From Perkinsela sp. pyNocScin1 (lineage: Eukaryota > Euglenozoa > Kinetoplastea > Prokinetoplastida > Perkinselidae), in NCBI GenBank assembly GCA_964019655.1, contig CAXHTR010000002.1:62001-126000 (forward strand): a stretch of DNA of 64,000 bases, written 5' to 3'. The notes beneath the pieces were generated by a model. That model searched no databases, was not told the origin of the DNA, and saw only the letters and a program-made list of their open reading frames with translations. The first letter of the stretch is position 1, and each line of letters opens with the position of its first letter. The translations under genes and the position numbers were made by a program. Positions 27,342-37,078 of the stretch are shown piece by piece.

Positions 27342-28640
27342 TCAGTTGTACACCATGTACTTGGCCGTCGCCGAGAACTTGAGCTGACCACGGATGACCT
27401 TGTTCACGGCCTCAAGCATGTCCTTTTCAGAGATAGACTTCCGCCGCGCCCGGATGGCGAACATGCCCGCCTCTGTGCATACGCTGCGGATGTCAGCGCC
27501 AGTGGCGTTCGGGCAGAGCCGTGCGAGGAGCTCAAACCGGATGTTCTTCTCGCACGACAGGCTGTTGCAGTGAATTTTGAAAATTTCTGTACGACCGTCC
27601 AAGTCTGGAGGGGCAAACTCGATCTTTCGGTCCATCCTTCCCGGCCGTGTCAGCGCGGGGTCGAGCGTGTCGGGGCGGTTCGTTGCCATGATCACCTTGA
27701 TGTTCCCGCGCGAGTCGAAGCCGTCCATTTGGTTCACAAGCTCGAGCATGGTGCGCTGGACCTCGCTGTCGTCGCCCTCGGACCCGCGAGCTCCACCGAT
27801 GGCGTCTACCTCGTCAAAGAAAATGATGCACGCCTTTTTCGATCGTGCCAGCTGAAAAATCTCACGAATGAGCCGCGCGCCCTCACCGACGTACTTTTGG
27901 ACGAGCTCACTGCCGATGACGCGGATAAAGGCTGCGTCCGTGCGGTTAGCGACGGCTCGAGCGAGGAGCGTCTTGCCAGTTCCAGGTGTCCCGTAGAGCA
28001 AAACGCCCTTCGGCGGGTCAATACCGACGCGGGTGAATTTCTCGGGCTCGAGGAGTGGGAGCTCAACGACCTCGCGCATCTGGCGGACCTGGTCGGGGTA
28101 TCCGCCAATGTCCGCGTACGTCACGTCGGGCTTCTCCTCGACTTGCATCATTGTGACTGAAGCGTCAATGCGCGGCGGCAGGGGAATCTGAATCTGGAAG
28201 CGGTTGTTGTCGACGCCGACGCGCATGCCTTCTTCGATGTCTGTTGGGGCAACCTTGTCGCCGAGCGCCACGACGAACTTGGCGTAGTCGCGGATGTTGA
28301 TGATGTAGCGCGCCTTCGACGTCCCACTGTCGATGATTTTTGTACACCGGGCGACCTGCAGGCTTCCCTCGTTTGCAAGCTGCTCGTCGCCCACGAGGTC
28401 CCAAGAGTGCGGCGGGCTCAGGCCGAGGTCAACTTCTTTGACGCCAGTCTTGGAGCTGATTTCGTCTGTCTTCTTCTTGATGAATGCCTCCATGTCGCGA
28501 ATGGACCTCGCGTACGGGCCTTGGCCGTAGTTCTGGAGCATGGCGATCTCCTCTGCGTCGAGCTCGACGATGGGCTCGTCGTTTTCGGTTTGGACTGCTG
28601 GCGATCGCTCTGTGAGGCATGACCCTTTCTCGTGGACCAT
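27342..28640 (-). CDS. RPT1: 26S proteasome regulatory ATPase RPT1 (PSMC2), 432 aa
   Basis: AAA ATPase of the 19S base ring, which unfolds ubiquitinated substrates for the 20S proteasome. An N-terminal coiled coil and OB region precede the AAA domain. The Walker A motif is GTPGTGKT (residues 217-224), with Thr where GPPGTGKT is usual. Walker B is IIFFDE (272-277). [31 protein letters not shown] and the C-terminus AKYMVYN are closest to RPT1. The ATG at 28640 gives the usual RPT1 length; 75 further codons open upstream begin at a TTG and overlap the next gene. Confidence 0.96.
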   Translation of the reverse strand: MVHEKGSCLTERSPAVQTENDEPIVELDAEEIAMLQNYGQGPYARSIRDMEAFIKKKTDEISSKTGVKEVDLGLSPPHSWDLVGDEQLANEGSLQVARCTKIIDSGTSKARYIINIRDYAKFVVALGDKVAPTDIEEGMRVGVDNNRFQIQIPLPPRIDASVTMMQVEEKPDVTYADIGGYPDQVRQMREVVELPLLEPEKFTRVGIDPPKGVLLYGTPGTGKTLLARAVANRTDAAFIRVIGSELVQKYVGEGARLIREIFQLARSKKACIIFFDEVDAIGGARGSEGDDSEVQRTMLELVNQMDGFDSRGNIKVIMATNRPDTLDPALTRPGRMDRKIEFAPPDLDGRTEIFKIHCNSLSCEKNIRFELLARLCPNATGADIRSVCTEAGMFAIRARRKSISEKDMLEAVNKVIRGQLKFSATAKYMVYN

Positions 28641-28655
28641 TTTTTGAGGATAATT

Positions 28656-28657
28656 CT
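28656..28657 (-). promoter_or_regulatory. Putative trans-splice acceptor AG
   Basis: On the - strand, ctattttactttatttactaag ends here, about 15 bases before the RPT1 ATG. It supports the start at 28640 over the longer open frame. Confidence 0.5.
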
Positions 28658-28764
28658 TAGTAAATAAAGTAAAATAGCTGAATAAGGATCTGCGGAAAAG
28701 TACACAGCTGCCTGCGGTAACTGCAGTGGTCAGTAAAAGATCTGCGGAGTATAAACATGTAAGC

Positions 28765-29640
28765 CTATTGCTCAACAAAGCAATCAGTGGTCCCAAGTGT
28801 CCCGAAAATCGCGGTGTAGTGCCCTGGCTCGAGCGCGATGGAGCCCACGCATCCAGTGCAAACAATCTTGCCTTGTAAGTCCTGCGACCTTGACTTCAGA
28901 TGTCTATGCAGGAATTTGATGGCGCTCATGGGCGTGCCGCTGATGTGCGACACTTTGCCGAGGCCGACTGCCGAATTGTTGCGTAAAATTGCGACTTTGA
29001 GTGCCTGCAAGTCTCGAGTGACCCACTTCTCTCTCGGAATGGGATCGCTGAAGACCACATAGCCACCACCGCTGAAGTCTGTGATGTGGGTCGGAACGTC
29101 CCTTGGGCGCCATGGACTTCGGCATGCTGTGAGCTCCATCACGAGGTACATGTCGCTCAGGTAGTCTGTGATCTCGCTCGTTGTGGCTAATTCTGGAATG
29201 TCACCGTCCTCGACGCGGAACGCAAGCTGTACTTCGAGGTCGAGGAGCTTGTCCCGGGAAATCGACGGTACACCCTGCGAGTGCACTTTTCTGTACTCTT
29301 TGAGATTCTTAGTCATTGAGTTCATAATTGGACCACAGTACAGCTCGCGCGAGACCAGTGACCGCCGAGTGGCGTCGCTGATACCTTGTACACGCCACCC
29401 GATCAAGACGTCCTTCATCTCCTGCAGCTTTTCGACGCAGCGGTCCTGGAAGCTGTATGCTTCGATAACGCTTTCTCCGTGAATCGCACTCAGGTCCTGG
29501 ATGTTGAGCGTCGGTCGCTCGCCTTCTTTCGCGAGGTGTGGTCGAAAGTAGTGTCGCACGTAATCACTTGCGTCATTTTTTGTCGTCTCTGCTTGCTGTA
29601 CCAGCATCGAGCGAAGAAGTTGCCGACATTTTCTGTGCAT
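28765..29640 (-). CDS. Fumarylacetoacetase-C/MhpD-type hydratase-decarboxylase-like protein, 291 aa
   Basis: Resembles the 2-oxopent-4-enoate hydratase / 4-oxalocrotonate decarboxylase group. Seen in order: GWRVQGIS near residue 81, [11 protein letters not shown] (135-145), MELTACR (168-174), [12 protein letters not shown] (185-196), [10 protein letters not shown], and a C-terminal [27 protein letters not shown]. In the family the metal is held by ExE plus a later E. Here the positions read E136, Q138 and E169, so one ligand may be changed. The substrate cannot be told from sequence. Residues 1-12 are basic and could target mitochondria. Confidence 0.85.
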   Translation of the reverse strand: MHRKCRQLLRSMLVQQAETTKNDASDYVRHYFRPHLAKEGERPTLNIQDLSAIHGESVIEAYSFQDRCVEKLQEMKDVLIGWRVQGISDATRRSLVSRELYCGPIMNSMTKNLKEYRKVHSQGVPSISRDKLLDLEVQLAFRVEDGDIPELATTSEITDYLSDMYLVMELTACRSPWRPRDVPTHITDFSGGGYVVFSDPIPREKWVTRDLQALKVAILRNNSAVGLGKVSHISGTPMSAIKFLHRHLKSRSQDLQGKIVCTGCVGSIALEPGHYTAIFGTLGTTDCFVEQ

Positions 29641-29756
29641 TGGTAAGCAAACGCGTGTAAATCAAAAATAGAATACAAATTACTTGGTTCTGCGGAATGG
29701 CCTTTAGTACATCGTCTTTATATCACGCAACAAGCCACCACGAGTAATTTACACGG

Positions 29757-31283
29757 TCAGCACTCCAAAAAAATCGATATCAAATAAATTAGTGCGACAC
29801 CACCGAGGAAGGACAGAAACTTCCCCCATTGCCGCCGGCCCTGGATGAACTCTTCGACAACCACCTCGCTTGCGCCGATGTAGAGGAACGAGCCGCTACT
29901 GAACCCGAGGAAATAGCCCTCTGCGCATCCGGGCAAGATTGCCTGCGCGAGCCATCCGATGCCGATGCCAACAGGCGTCGACAGCGCGAAAGCCATCAGG
30001 AGCCCAAGAACCCGGTTGGTGCCGATAGTCGTTCGGGAAAAGGAAATGCCGAGCGCGAGCCCCTCAGCCCACTTGTGGGCAAGAATCGCGAGGAAGAGAA
30101 GCATAATGTTTCGCGTGCCACGCTCCACGCCGAGCGCGAGCCCCTCAGACATGCCGTGTGCTGAGAGTGCTGCCATGAGAATGTACGGCTGCACCGTGTG
30201 CCGCGGCGCGTGCGGTGCTTTATTGAGTTCGTGCAGTCCTACCGCCGATACCACGGAGGGGCACATAGACTGGTCAGCCTTCGAAAGCTGGTTGACATAG
30301 CCCTTCTCGTCATTCACTTGGTCAGACGAAGCGTCGAGCGCGAGAGAGCTTGTGAGAGAGCGCCCATGCCTGTACGAAGAGCTGAGGGCAGAGAGCGACT
30401 CCTGCGTGAGGCGACCAGCAGGGAGCTCTCGTGGCGTTGCTGTTTTCGCCGGCGTCGCTTCAAGCTGAGCATCGTCGGCGAGCTGATGTAGCGCTGTTGT
30501 GAGCGGTGATGCGCGTCGCTCGAACTCACACGCCGCGCATTGCTCCGCGCTTGCGACTTTGTTGACAACTGCGGCTACAATTCGCTCGCGATTGCGGAGG
30601 ATGATGTGCGAATCCTCATCGTCGCACGGTTGGAGTCCGCCTTGCGCACAGCCTTCATCTATATGGAGAATGGCGTTGTGCGCGTCCACCGGGTCGCTCG
30701 CCAGCGTGTGCACTGTATCTGGTGACGGGTCAGTCAGCCCCGCGGGAAGCGGTGAGGAGGCATCTGCCGCACTGAGCGGAAGGAGCGTTGCACTCAGATC
30801 GCCGACGTCACGACCTGAAAATTTCCCTGCATGGAGCGCGTCCTCCATGTGTACCTTTCGGTGCATGTGGTGCGCGCAGGTTGGTGTTGTGAAAACGATA
30901 CGCTCGAGCATGAGGATGCATGCGTAACCGATCGCGCACATAACGTAGCAGAAGCGGTACTTTGTGTTTGCCTCCACACCATAGTACTCGGCGAGTCGCT
31001 CCTCACCCTCGGGGAGAAGATGAATGAGACCCAAGCTCAGAAAAGTGCCGGCAGCGAATGCGTTGGCCATGCCGAGGTACTGCGTGTAGCGAGCCGAGCG
31101 GGAGAAGCGGGAGCGCAGTGCGATAGGGAGAACGCAGAAGATCATACCGATGAGGTAGATAGCTGCAATGGAGACGCCTTTCCAGATACCATCACTGCGC
31201 ATGTCCTCTTCAGAGCAGTGATGAACATGCGGATCACCGATGTGGTGATGCCGGTGAAAATAAAGCTCTGCGTTGTTCAGCAT
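29757..31283 (-). CDS. ZIP-family metal (zinc/iron) transporter, 508 aa
   Basis: Membrane metal-ion importer of the ZIP (SLC39) family. An N-terminal His-rich patch (HRHHHIGDPHVHH, residues 10-22) precedes three membrane helices (roughly 35-125). A long hydrophilic loop of over 200 residues, rich in Ser, Ala and Asp, follows. The C-terminal half has five helices, with the metal-site signatures HGMSEGLALG and HKWAEGLALG in TM4 and TM5, and GSFLYIGASEVVVEE in TM6. Whether it sits in plasma membrane or an internal compartment cannot be told. The loop is longer than in most family members. Confidence 0.94.
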   Translation of the reverse strand: MLNNAELYFHRHHHIGDPHVHHCSEEDMRSDGIWKGVSIAAIYLIGMIFCVLPIALRSRFSRSARYTQYLGMANAFAAGTFLSLGLIHLLPEGEERLAEYYGVEANTKYRFCYVMCAIGYACILMLERIVFTTPTCAHHMHRKVHMEDALHAGKFSGRDVGDLSATLLPLSAADASSPLPAGLTDPSPDTVHTLASDPVDAHNAILHIDEGCAQGGLQPCDDEDSHIILRNRERIVAAVVNKVASAEQCAACEFERRASPLTTALHQLADDAQLEATPAKTATPRELPAGRLTQESLSALSSSYRHGRSLTSSLALDASSDQVNDEKGYVNQLSKADQSMCPSVVSAVGLHELNKAPHAPRHTVQPYILMAALSAHGMSEGLALGVERGTRNIMLLFLAILAHKWAEGLALGISFSRTTIGTNRVLGLLMAFALSTPVGIGIGWLAQAILPGCAEGYFLGFSSGSFLYIGASEVVVEEFIQGRRQWGKFLSFLGGVALIYLISIFLEC

Positions 31284-31521
31284 TCTTAAGTCGTAAACTC
31301 TTGACTAGAAGGGATAGAAAGCGATATTGCTGTAGGCTTAGCACCTACATAATTGCTATATTTTCTCAGGATTTCTCATTTATATGATAAACTTTGTTCG
31401 CCCATGCACCTATCGTGAATATCGCGGGTCAGGTGATGAAAGTTACGAGTTTGCAATGTTTTAAGGTTGAGAAGAAATTGACAGAAAATTGGAACACTAT
31501 ACACATGCAGTTTCTGCTTGG

Positions 31522-32475
31522 CTAGTGAAACTTTTCTGTCTGCTTCTTCTTTTGATACCTATTTCTGTGGTATCGTGGCTGGCGATATGACGACGCCATC
31601 TCTGACCCGAACGTTTCGACGTCAACTTTCTTCGCGTTTCGCCTTTCTTCTTGCGCTTTGACACGCCCAGACAAGCTGAAGTCTTTCTTTTCAGGGCGAC
31701 TGCTAAGGTTGTCGAAGAAAGAGCTGCTCTTATCATAAACTTTCAAAGATTCAAACTCAACGTTCATGCGCTCAAACTTCTCATTGTGCGCAGCAAAGTC
31801 GAATTCTTCGGTAAAGTCGGCCGAGTCTGGAGATGGCTCGCTCTTCGATGCTCTTTCAAGCTGCTGCTTATAGGGACAGTCACTCTGCACTTTCTTGTGA
31901 TGGAATTCTCTTTTCTTGAAGTCTTTCTGGGGGATGTGTGGCATGTGCGAGCCGTTCTCAGGGGCGAAGTCGGCAGGTTTCGACTTTACTTTGTCCCTCT
32001 GGGCAACTTGGAACTGAGTTCTCGTGGGTTGCCCATGGGGGCGTTCCTTCGACTCTCTTTGCTTGATTTTTTCGGGGACAGCCTTAGGCTTCGTCTCTGC
32101 TACAGAAGGCTTCTTCTTGTTCGGGTCGTCAAAAAGCGAACTGTACTTCTTTACCTCGGGGGCCTTCGGCTTTGCAGCGATGTCAGAGCTCTGCGGACGC
32201 TGGGCGACAATTTTCTCTTGCTTTGGAACCTTTGTCGGAACTTGAATGACATTGACCTCGCGCAGATTTTTCCCTTCAAAACATATTTTCTCGTGAACCA
32301 CAGAATCCGCTCTCATAAAGCCTTTTTTACTTTTCCGATCTTCGGTACCGAAGTTCCTCACGTCAGTAAGAGTAACCGTGTTGGAGTCATTGTCCAAGTG
32401 ATGCAGTGTTCCTTCAAATCGCTCATTTTCTAGAGTGATCAGGGAAATAAGTGGCTTGGGCTTGCTTGATGACAT
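31522..32475 (-). CDS. SCD6: SCD6/LSM14 (RAP55) family mRNA-granule protein, 317 aa
   Basis: Translation repressor and P-body component. The LSm14 domain covers about residues 6-80 (PLISLITLENERFEGTLHHL). The other diagnostic motifs are in order: FDF at 225-227, an FFD box at 253-255, and a TFG box at 288-290. Between them lies a low-complexity basic linker (residues 80-220). The C-terminus is Arg/Tyr-rich rather than a long RGG run, with only a short RYHRNRYQKKK segment. Partners expected from the family are the DDX6/Dhh1 helicase and decapping factors. Confidence 0.93.
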   Translation of the reverse strand: MSSSKPKPLISLITLENERFEGTLHHLDNDSNTVTLTDVRNFGTEDRKSKKGFMRADSVVHEKICFEGKNLREVNVIQVPTKVPKQEKIVAQRPQSSDIAAKPKAPEVKKYSSLFDDPNKKKPSVAETKPKAVPEKIKQRESKERPHGQPTRTQFQVAQRDKVKSKPADFAPENGSHMPHIPQKDFKKREFHHKKVQSDCPYKQQLERASKSEPSPDSADFTEEFDFAAHNEKFERMNVEFESLKVYDKSSSFFDNLSSRPEKKDFSLSGRVKAQEERRNAKKVDVETFGSEMASSYRQPRYHRNRYQKKKQTEKFH

Positions 32476-32608
32476 TGAAAATGAAATCTAGAATTATCAA
32501 AATGATCCATATATTACTGAATGGGGATAAGATTTTACATGCTTCCGAAACACACAAGTAAACAAAGTGCCGCCATCTGTCCACTGCATACGCGCGTAGC
32601 TTCAAGAA

Positions 32609-33382
32609 CTAATGGAACATGCACAGTCCCGTACCACCCACCTCTTCTCTCCGGGCTTGAAACTGGTCGAGTATTCTACCATCCCATGTTTTACAGCATA
32701 CTATTCGAATATTTCCGTAATATGTACTTCTTGCCATGTTCCTCATCATGATTGGAGACCACTCAACTTCGCTATTTACGAAGTTTGACCTTACTGCTTC
32801 GAAATACCTGATGACACCTGCACCTTGAAAGTACTTAAGCTCAACAACGAATGCATGTCTATTATTAAAGTCGCGCATACCATTAATGAAACCATGCTCT
32901 TCCATGAGCTTCGCAACTCCCTTGGTTTCGACAGTTGATGGAACAGTCACAAACCTTTTCTTACGGGTTTGGCCCTCTAAGATTCTTCCAGCCATATCGT
33001 GAAGTGGAAGTCTACATCTCTTTTCAAACCGAGCCCTATCGGGATCCGCAATTGTGTATCGTACTTGCTCATTTCCTCGAGGCCGGTCGGCACTTTCTTC
33101 GTAGCTGGTTTGATATAGGGCACAGTCACCTTTCACTTGAAAGAAAAGTCGTGTGATTGGGTCCGCAGGGAGTTCACTATGCAGAGTGACGCCAGGAAGG
33201 TCAGTGTGTGTCTTTAATTCTTCAGGTGAAGTTGCAAGAACGGTTAAGTTATGCTTAACGAAGTCTTTATTCTTGCGCTTCTCTATAGCTTCATCATTGT
33301 ATCCTGAAAGCCGTTCGCTATTAAATGGCTTAACGCCGAGATTGAAGATCTTTGCCTTTGCTCTGAGCGTACGTTTAAGCAT
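32609..33382 (-). CDS. Mitochondrial small-subunit ribosomal protein uS8m, 257 aa
   Basis: Divergent uS8. The region MAGRILEGQTRKKRFVTVPS, followed by VAKLMEEHGFINGM and AGVIRYFEAVRSN, matches the uS8 N-domain. The C-terminal YYGNIRIVCCKTWDGRILDQFQARREEVGGTGLC matches the uS8 ending [29 protein letters not shown]. The first 20 residues are basic and free of acidic residues (MLKRTLRAKAKIFNLGVKPF), a mitochondrial presequence. An N-terminal extension of about 100 residues is typical of kinetoplastid mitoribosomal proteins. It is the 5' gene of the long - strand cluster, beside a divergent switch. Confidence 0.82.
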   Translation of the reverse strand: MLKRTLRAKAKIFNLGVKPFNSERLSGYNDEAIEKRKNKDFVKHNLTVLATSPEELKTHTDLPGVTLHSELPADPITRLFFQVKGDCALYQTSYEESADRPRGNEQVRYTIADPDRARFEKRCRLPLHDMAGRILEGQTRKKRFVTVPSTVETKGVAKLMEEHGFINGMRDFNNRHAFVVELKYFQGAGVIRYFEAVRSNFVNSEVEWSPIMMRNMARSTYYGNIRIVCCKTWDGRILDQFQARREEVGGTGLCMFH

Positions 33383-33643
33383 TTAATGAGTAGAGATAAG
33401 AAGATGATATATTTCTGTCAACTACCATTATCACTGAATTAAAATGATTTAAGATGCAGAAACAGGGACTTATTTTCATTGGTAATAGAAAATAGGAGAG
33501 GAGTATTGCTTCGCTCGCTGTCTATCAGTGACTGAATGCATCATCAGCTCATAGCAAATATTGTGTGATGGTTAGTACGCTGAAATACAGTAAGCATAGA
33601 AATGACAAAACCTGTGTAACTTAGCTAAGATCGATGCACATGC
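33383..33643. other. Divergent strand-switch region
   Basis: The - cluster starts at 33382 and the + cluster at 33644 or 34032, so two transcription units diverge here. In kinetoplastids such regions serve as RNA polymerase II start sites. The sequence is AT-rich, with no obvious core promoter, tRNA or repeat. Confidence 0.55.
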
Positions 33644-33922
33644 ATGGTATTGATTCGCAATATTCTTAAGCTTTACTGCCGCTCTCCTGGTGAACTGAAG
33701 CAGTGGTCCTTCTTCAGTTCAAAATCATTATTGGCGGATTCCGAGGGCGGCAGTGTAGAACAGTGGCCATACAATTATTTTGCAATCAGTGAATTAGCTC
33801 GTATATTCGGTCAATCGAAGTTTGAATATGATAGAGTTACTGCGTACGCATTTTCGAAAATATTTAACGATCAGTTTGCAACAAATAGCTTAGTGTACGC
33901 ACGAAGTGCAGGTATGCCCTAA
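33644..33922 (+). CDS. Small hypothetical protein in the divergent region, 92 aa
   Basis: Open frame with balanced composition. The N-terminus is basic (MVLIRNILKLYCRSPGELKQW), suggesting a mitochondrial presequence. It continues into a helix-rich soluble segment (YNYFAISELARIFGQSKFEYDRVTAYAFSKIF). No family recognised. A ttag acceptor lies about 22 bases upstream, but two other ATGs precede this one, so the start is doubtful. It would be the first gene of the right-hand + cluster. Confidence 0.45.
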   Translation: MVLIRNILKLYCRSPGELKQWSFFSSKSLLADSEGGSVEQWPYNYFAISELARIFGQSKFEYDRVTAYAFSKIFNDQFATNSLVYARSAGMP

Positions 33923-34031
33923 TCCTATCTCGAGCTAAATTTCAACTCTGGTACTGAGAATCTATATAAGACTGGTGTGCGCAGAGCTCTTTCTGATGTA
34001 TCAAAATTCTTCGTATTAATAAAACAGTATC

Positions 34032-35654
34032 ATGTCAGCAAGAAGTATTTTTACGAGGAACGCAGCTGGTTTCAAGTCTAACATTTCTGTTATACCAACT
34101 CCCATACTTAAGGCCCGAGATCCATCGCACACAGTTTCTCATTTCGTTTTGCTTGGCACGAAACCAGCTCTACTCAGTACGTCTTGCATCGGTTCCATTC
34201 CACATTTTCTCAGCAAGCACGCCGATGTCATCAAGCACACCATCGACAGAACGACTAAGAAAAAGACCTCATCTATCTATTTAGCCCAGGACGAAAATCC
34301 TTCAATATACTCAAAGGTCACTATTGGGGTGCTTCCCGAGGAATATTCCAGAAACATTTGCTCTACAAGACCAGATGTTCTAGTCAAACTCGTTCGTGGC
34401 ATCGACTTCACACTGCCCGATGAAGAAAATGATAATAATGGTAAAGCAGACAATGGGGCTGAAATTATGTGCGCTGTCGATTTTACGGAAGCAACTTCGG
34501 AGACAGTGTGCCGAAGTCTAATAACAGCAATTGCAAAAGGTTTCTCCCACTTTACTTCAAAGAAGAGAGCCCCTGATGGCAGTTTCGTTAACCAACAGAC
34601 ATCATCAGTCGCAGTTTCGTTTGTAAGCACTGCAAGTAATTCCCCCCACGAAGTAAGTCTTGAGCTCGGGCAAAAGCTCGAAGTGATTGCTGAGTGCTGT
34701 CAACTGTGCATGTTCCTTGTTGATGCACCACCGAATCTCCTTGATACAACATCTTTTGCTGATGTAGTCGTAGAGCTTGCAAAGCACTATGATTATAAGG
34801 TGCATACGCATATCACTGGCGACAAACTTCAAGATGAGAATTTAACAGGAATCTACAACGTTGGTAAATGTGCTGTGTGCCCCCCTAAGCTCATAATTTT
34901 GCAGCACAATGGCAATAAAAACCATATGAGTGACGAAGAATCTCTAGTTCTCGTCGGAAAGGGTATCACATACGATTCAGGTGGTCTTGCTCTAAAGCCT
35001 GCGGCTTCAATGGCCAATATGAAGTGTGACATGGCGGGAGCTGCGCTTGTGTTTTCAACCTTCTTGTCCATGGCGCGGACTAATAACAAAAAGAACATAT
35101 ATGCTGTTCTTTGCCTAGCTGAGAACGCTATTGGTCCAGATGCTTATCGCAACGATGACATTGTGCCGCTCTATAGTGGACTCCATGTAGAAATCAACAA
35201 CACTGATGCTGAAGGCCGCCTGGTTCTTGCAGATGGCCTCGCATATGCATCGAAGAATCTTAACCCGCGACATATCTTCACGCTAGCAACACTGACCGGT
35301 GCCCAGGCCTTTGCAACTGGCCTTTCGCATGCAGGCGTGTACGCAAACTCGAAGGAACTCGAAGACGAGTGTATCGAGAAAGGAAGAGAAACAGGGGACC
35401 TTACATTCCCATTGCTCTACTGTCCGGAATTTCTCGACGAAGAATTTTCTTCTGAGGTAGCAGATCTTAAAAACTCGGTCAAGAACCGAAACAATGCTTC
35501 TTCATCAGCCGCTGGCCGCTTTCTCGAGCGTTCGCTACACAAAGATTACAAGGGAGGTTTCGCACATCTCGACATAGCATCACCAGCTTTTCAGAAGGAT
35601 CGAGCAACCGGGTACGGCGTGAATCTCCTTAATGCACTTCTCGAGAAGCTTTAA
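34032..35654 (+). CDS. Leucyl aminopeptidase, M17 family, 540 aa
   Basis: Metallo-aminopeptidase releasing N-terminal residues from peptides, normally a hexamer with two metals per subunit. The catalytic core is complete: GKGITYDSGGLALKP near residues 311-325, MKCDMAGAA near 331-339, and the signature NTDAEGRLVLADGLAYA from about residue 391. The C-terminus GGFAHLDIASPAFQKDRATGYGV is typical. The N-terminal 30 residues are basic and serine-rich (MSARSIFTRNAAGFKSN), so a mitochondrial location is possible. It lies at the head of the + cluster. Confidence 0.95.
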   Translation: MSARSIFTRNAAGFKSNISVIPTPILKARDPSHTVSHFVLLGTKPALLSTSCIGSIPHFLSKHADVIKHTIDRTTKKKTSSIYLAQDENPSIYSKVTIGVLPEEYSRNICSTRPDVLVKLVRGIDFTLPDEENDNNGKADNGAEIMCAVDFTEATSETVCRSLITAIAKGFSHFTSKKRAPDGSFVNQQTSSVAVSFVSTASNSPHEVSLELGQKLEVIAECCQLCMFLVDAPPNLLDTTSFADVVVELAKHYDYKVHTHITGDKLQDENLTGIYNVGKCAVCPPKLIILQHNGNKNHMSDEESLVLVGKGITYDSGGLALKPAASMANMKCDMAGAALVFSTFLSMARTNNKKNIYAVLCLAENAIGPDAYRNDDIVPLYSGLHVEINNTDAEGRLVLADGLAYASKNLNPRHIFTLATLTGAQAFATGLSHAGVYANSKELEDECIEKGRETGDLTFPLLYCPEFLDEEFSSEVADLKNSVKNRNNASSSAAGRFLERSLHKDYKGGFAHLDIASPAFQKDRATGYGVNLLNALLEKL

Positions 35655-35676
35655 CTGATTAATACTGTTTCTTTTT

Positions 35677-37005
35677 ATGAATGATCTTTTTGACGAGAGC
35701 TTTGATACGAATTTGACAAGCTTTTGCACCAAAGTTTATTCTCTGTACGAACCTTCGCCAATTACTTTCTATAATACCAACTATGCAGATTTCTGCCCGA
35801 TTTGTATGAAACATTTGAACAAGTTTCTTTTCAGCAAGAAAGGGTCACTTCAAAACTGCACAACCCGGCGCGTTTCTGGAACTGAACAAGCACCAGGGGC
35901 GCAGTCTACGATTTTTGGCTCAGATATCACAAATCATCCTTCATCAATGCTGGATAAGCGCTGGGTAAGCACTGATGGCTGGTGCAATCTATGCAACGTC
36001 CCCTTCAAATCGTGGGGTGACCATCTGATGCCAACACATCACATTGGACACAGGCAGCTCGAAATGTACCATGACACGATGGTACGCTGTGAATTTCGCA
36101 CGTGGTCTCCGCGAGAAGTGCTCTACGGCACGTTGAGCAGACTCTACAAAAATCCCTCAAACAGCACAGGGTCTGATATGACCGCTATCCATGCGATTGT
36201 CGATGCTGACAATGCCAATCACAAGCAGCGCATCAACCAGTGTCTCAAGCACCTCGCTAACTACGGCATTTTTGATGGACTTTTTATCAATGGCCGACAT
36301 CAGGGCAATCCAAGCATAATCAAAGGGTCTAATCTCGTTCCAGGGGCCGCCATGAAACACCTCCTCACCATGTTTCCAGGCTACGATACTGGCTACCTCA
36401 GTGATATTGTTCAGCTCATATGCTCGCACGATAATTCCTTCGACGTATTCATGCTTCTCGGAGGGGAAGAGCTTTTGAAAAACTTTGAAGTTGGGGAGAA
36501 ATTCTGGAAGGCTGATCTATTCCGCGCCATCCTCGGTGAGCTCTATCATATCACCATCCGTCGTTCAAGGTCACTCAAGATAGGTGAGGATATTCGAGCA
36601 ATTGCACAGTTTACACTCCAAGCGTGTATTGCCGAGCTCGTTCTCAAGATACTTGAAGAAATCGCTGCTCGCGTCGATACAGTGTGGCGTCGCCTGTACA
36701 ACATGCCGTTTATCAACGAGAGCTTGCCTGCAAAAATCCCGCTCAACCGGTCTGCGAAATTCTCCACGATCACGCAGAACTCGGCAAAATTTGACCTCGA
36801 TAACCTACAGACCAACCGCTTCAAGCACGAGTCCTGGTTCCAGCAGCAGCACCGTGTTGTCGGGCCAACCAAACCGAGTACCTCGAAGAATCGGTCCTTT
36901 GCCCCTCTCAATCCACACTCGAACAACACCTTTCGCCCCCGCTTCGGGCAGTTCTTCAAAAATGAAGATCGCTCGGTCAAGGTTATTGAAAAGGAACTCT
37001 TGTGA
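35677..37005 (+). CDS. Zinc-finger protein, probably kinetoplastid-specific, 442 aa
   Basis: No clear family name. Two cysteine clusters are visible: CPIC at residues 40-43, and a C2H2 U1-like finger with C103, C106, H116 and H121/H122 (WCNLCNVPFKSWGDHLMPTHH). The following 220 residues are helical and conserved-looking, without transmembrane segments. The last 80 are polar and basic (SKNRSFAPLNPHSNNTF). U1-like fingers occur in kinetoplastid mitochondrial ribosome and RNA-editing proteins, so that is my preferred guess, weakly supported. It starts 22 bp after the aminopeptidase stop, which is very tight. Confidence 0.82.
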   Translation: MNDLFDESFDTNLTSFCTKVYSLYEPSPITFYNTNYADFCPICMKHLNKFLFSKKGSLQNCTTRRVSGTEQAPGAQSTIFGSDITNHPSSMLDKRWVSTDGWCNLCNVPFKSWGDHLMPTHHIGHRQLEMYHDTMVRCEFRTWSPREVLYGTLSRLYKNPSNSTGSDMTAIHAIVDADNANHKQRINQCLKHLANYGIFDGLFINGRHQGNPSIIKGSNLVPGAAMKHLLTMFPGYDTGYLSDIVQLICSHDNSFDVFMLLGGEELLKNFEVGEKFWKADLFRAILGELYHITIRRSRSLKIGEDIRAIAQFTLQACIAELVLKILEEIAARVDTVWRRLYNMPFINESLPAKIPLNRSAKFSTITQNSAKFDLDNLQTNRFKHESWFQQQHRVVGPTKPSTSKNRSFAPLNPHSNNTFRPRFGQFFKNEDRSVKVIEKELL

Positions 37006-37078
37006 ATGAACTCGAATACTCGATCTTCTTCTGCCAGTCCTCTTATCTACAATTTAGCCCGTATCCTCTACTTCCAAA

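Noticed and set aside
28641-28865. 75-residue extension of RPT1 overlapping the hydratase-like gene
   Set aside because: It begins at TTG, overlaps a convincing gene, and RPT1 length is right from the ATG at 28640.
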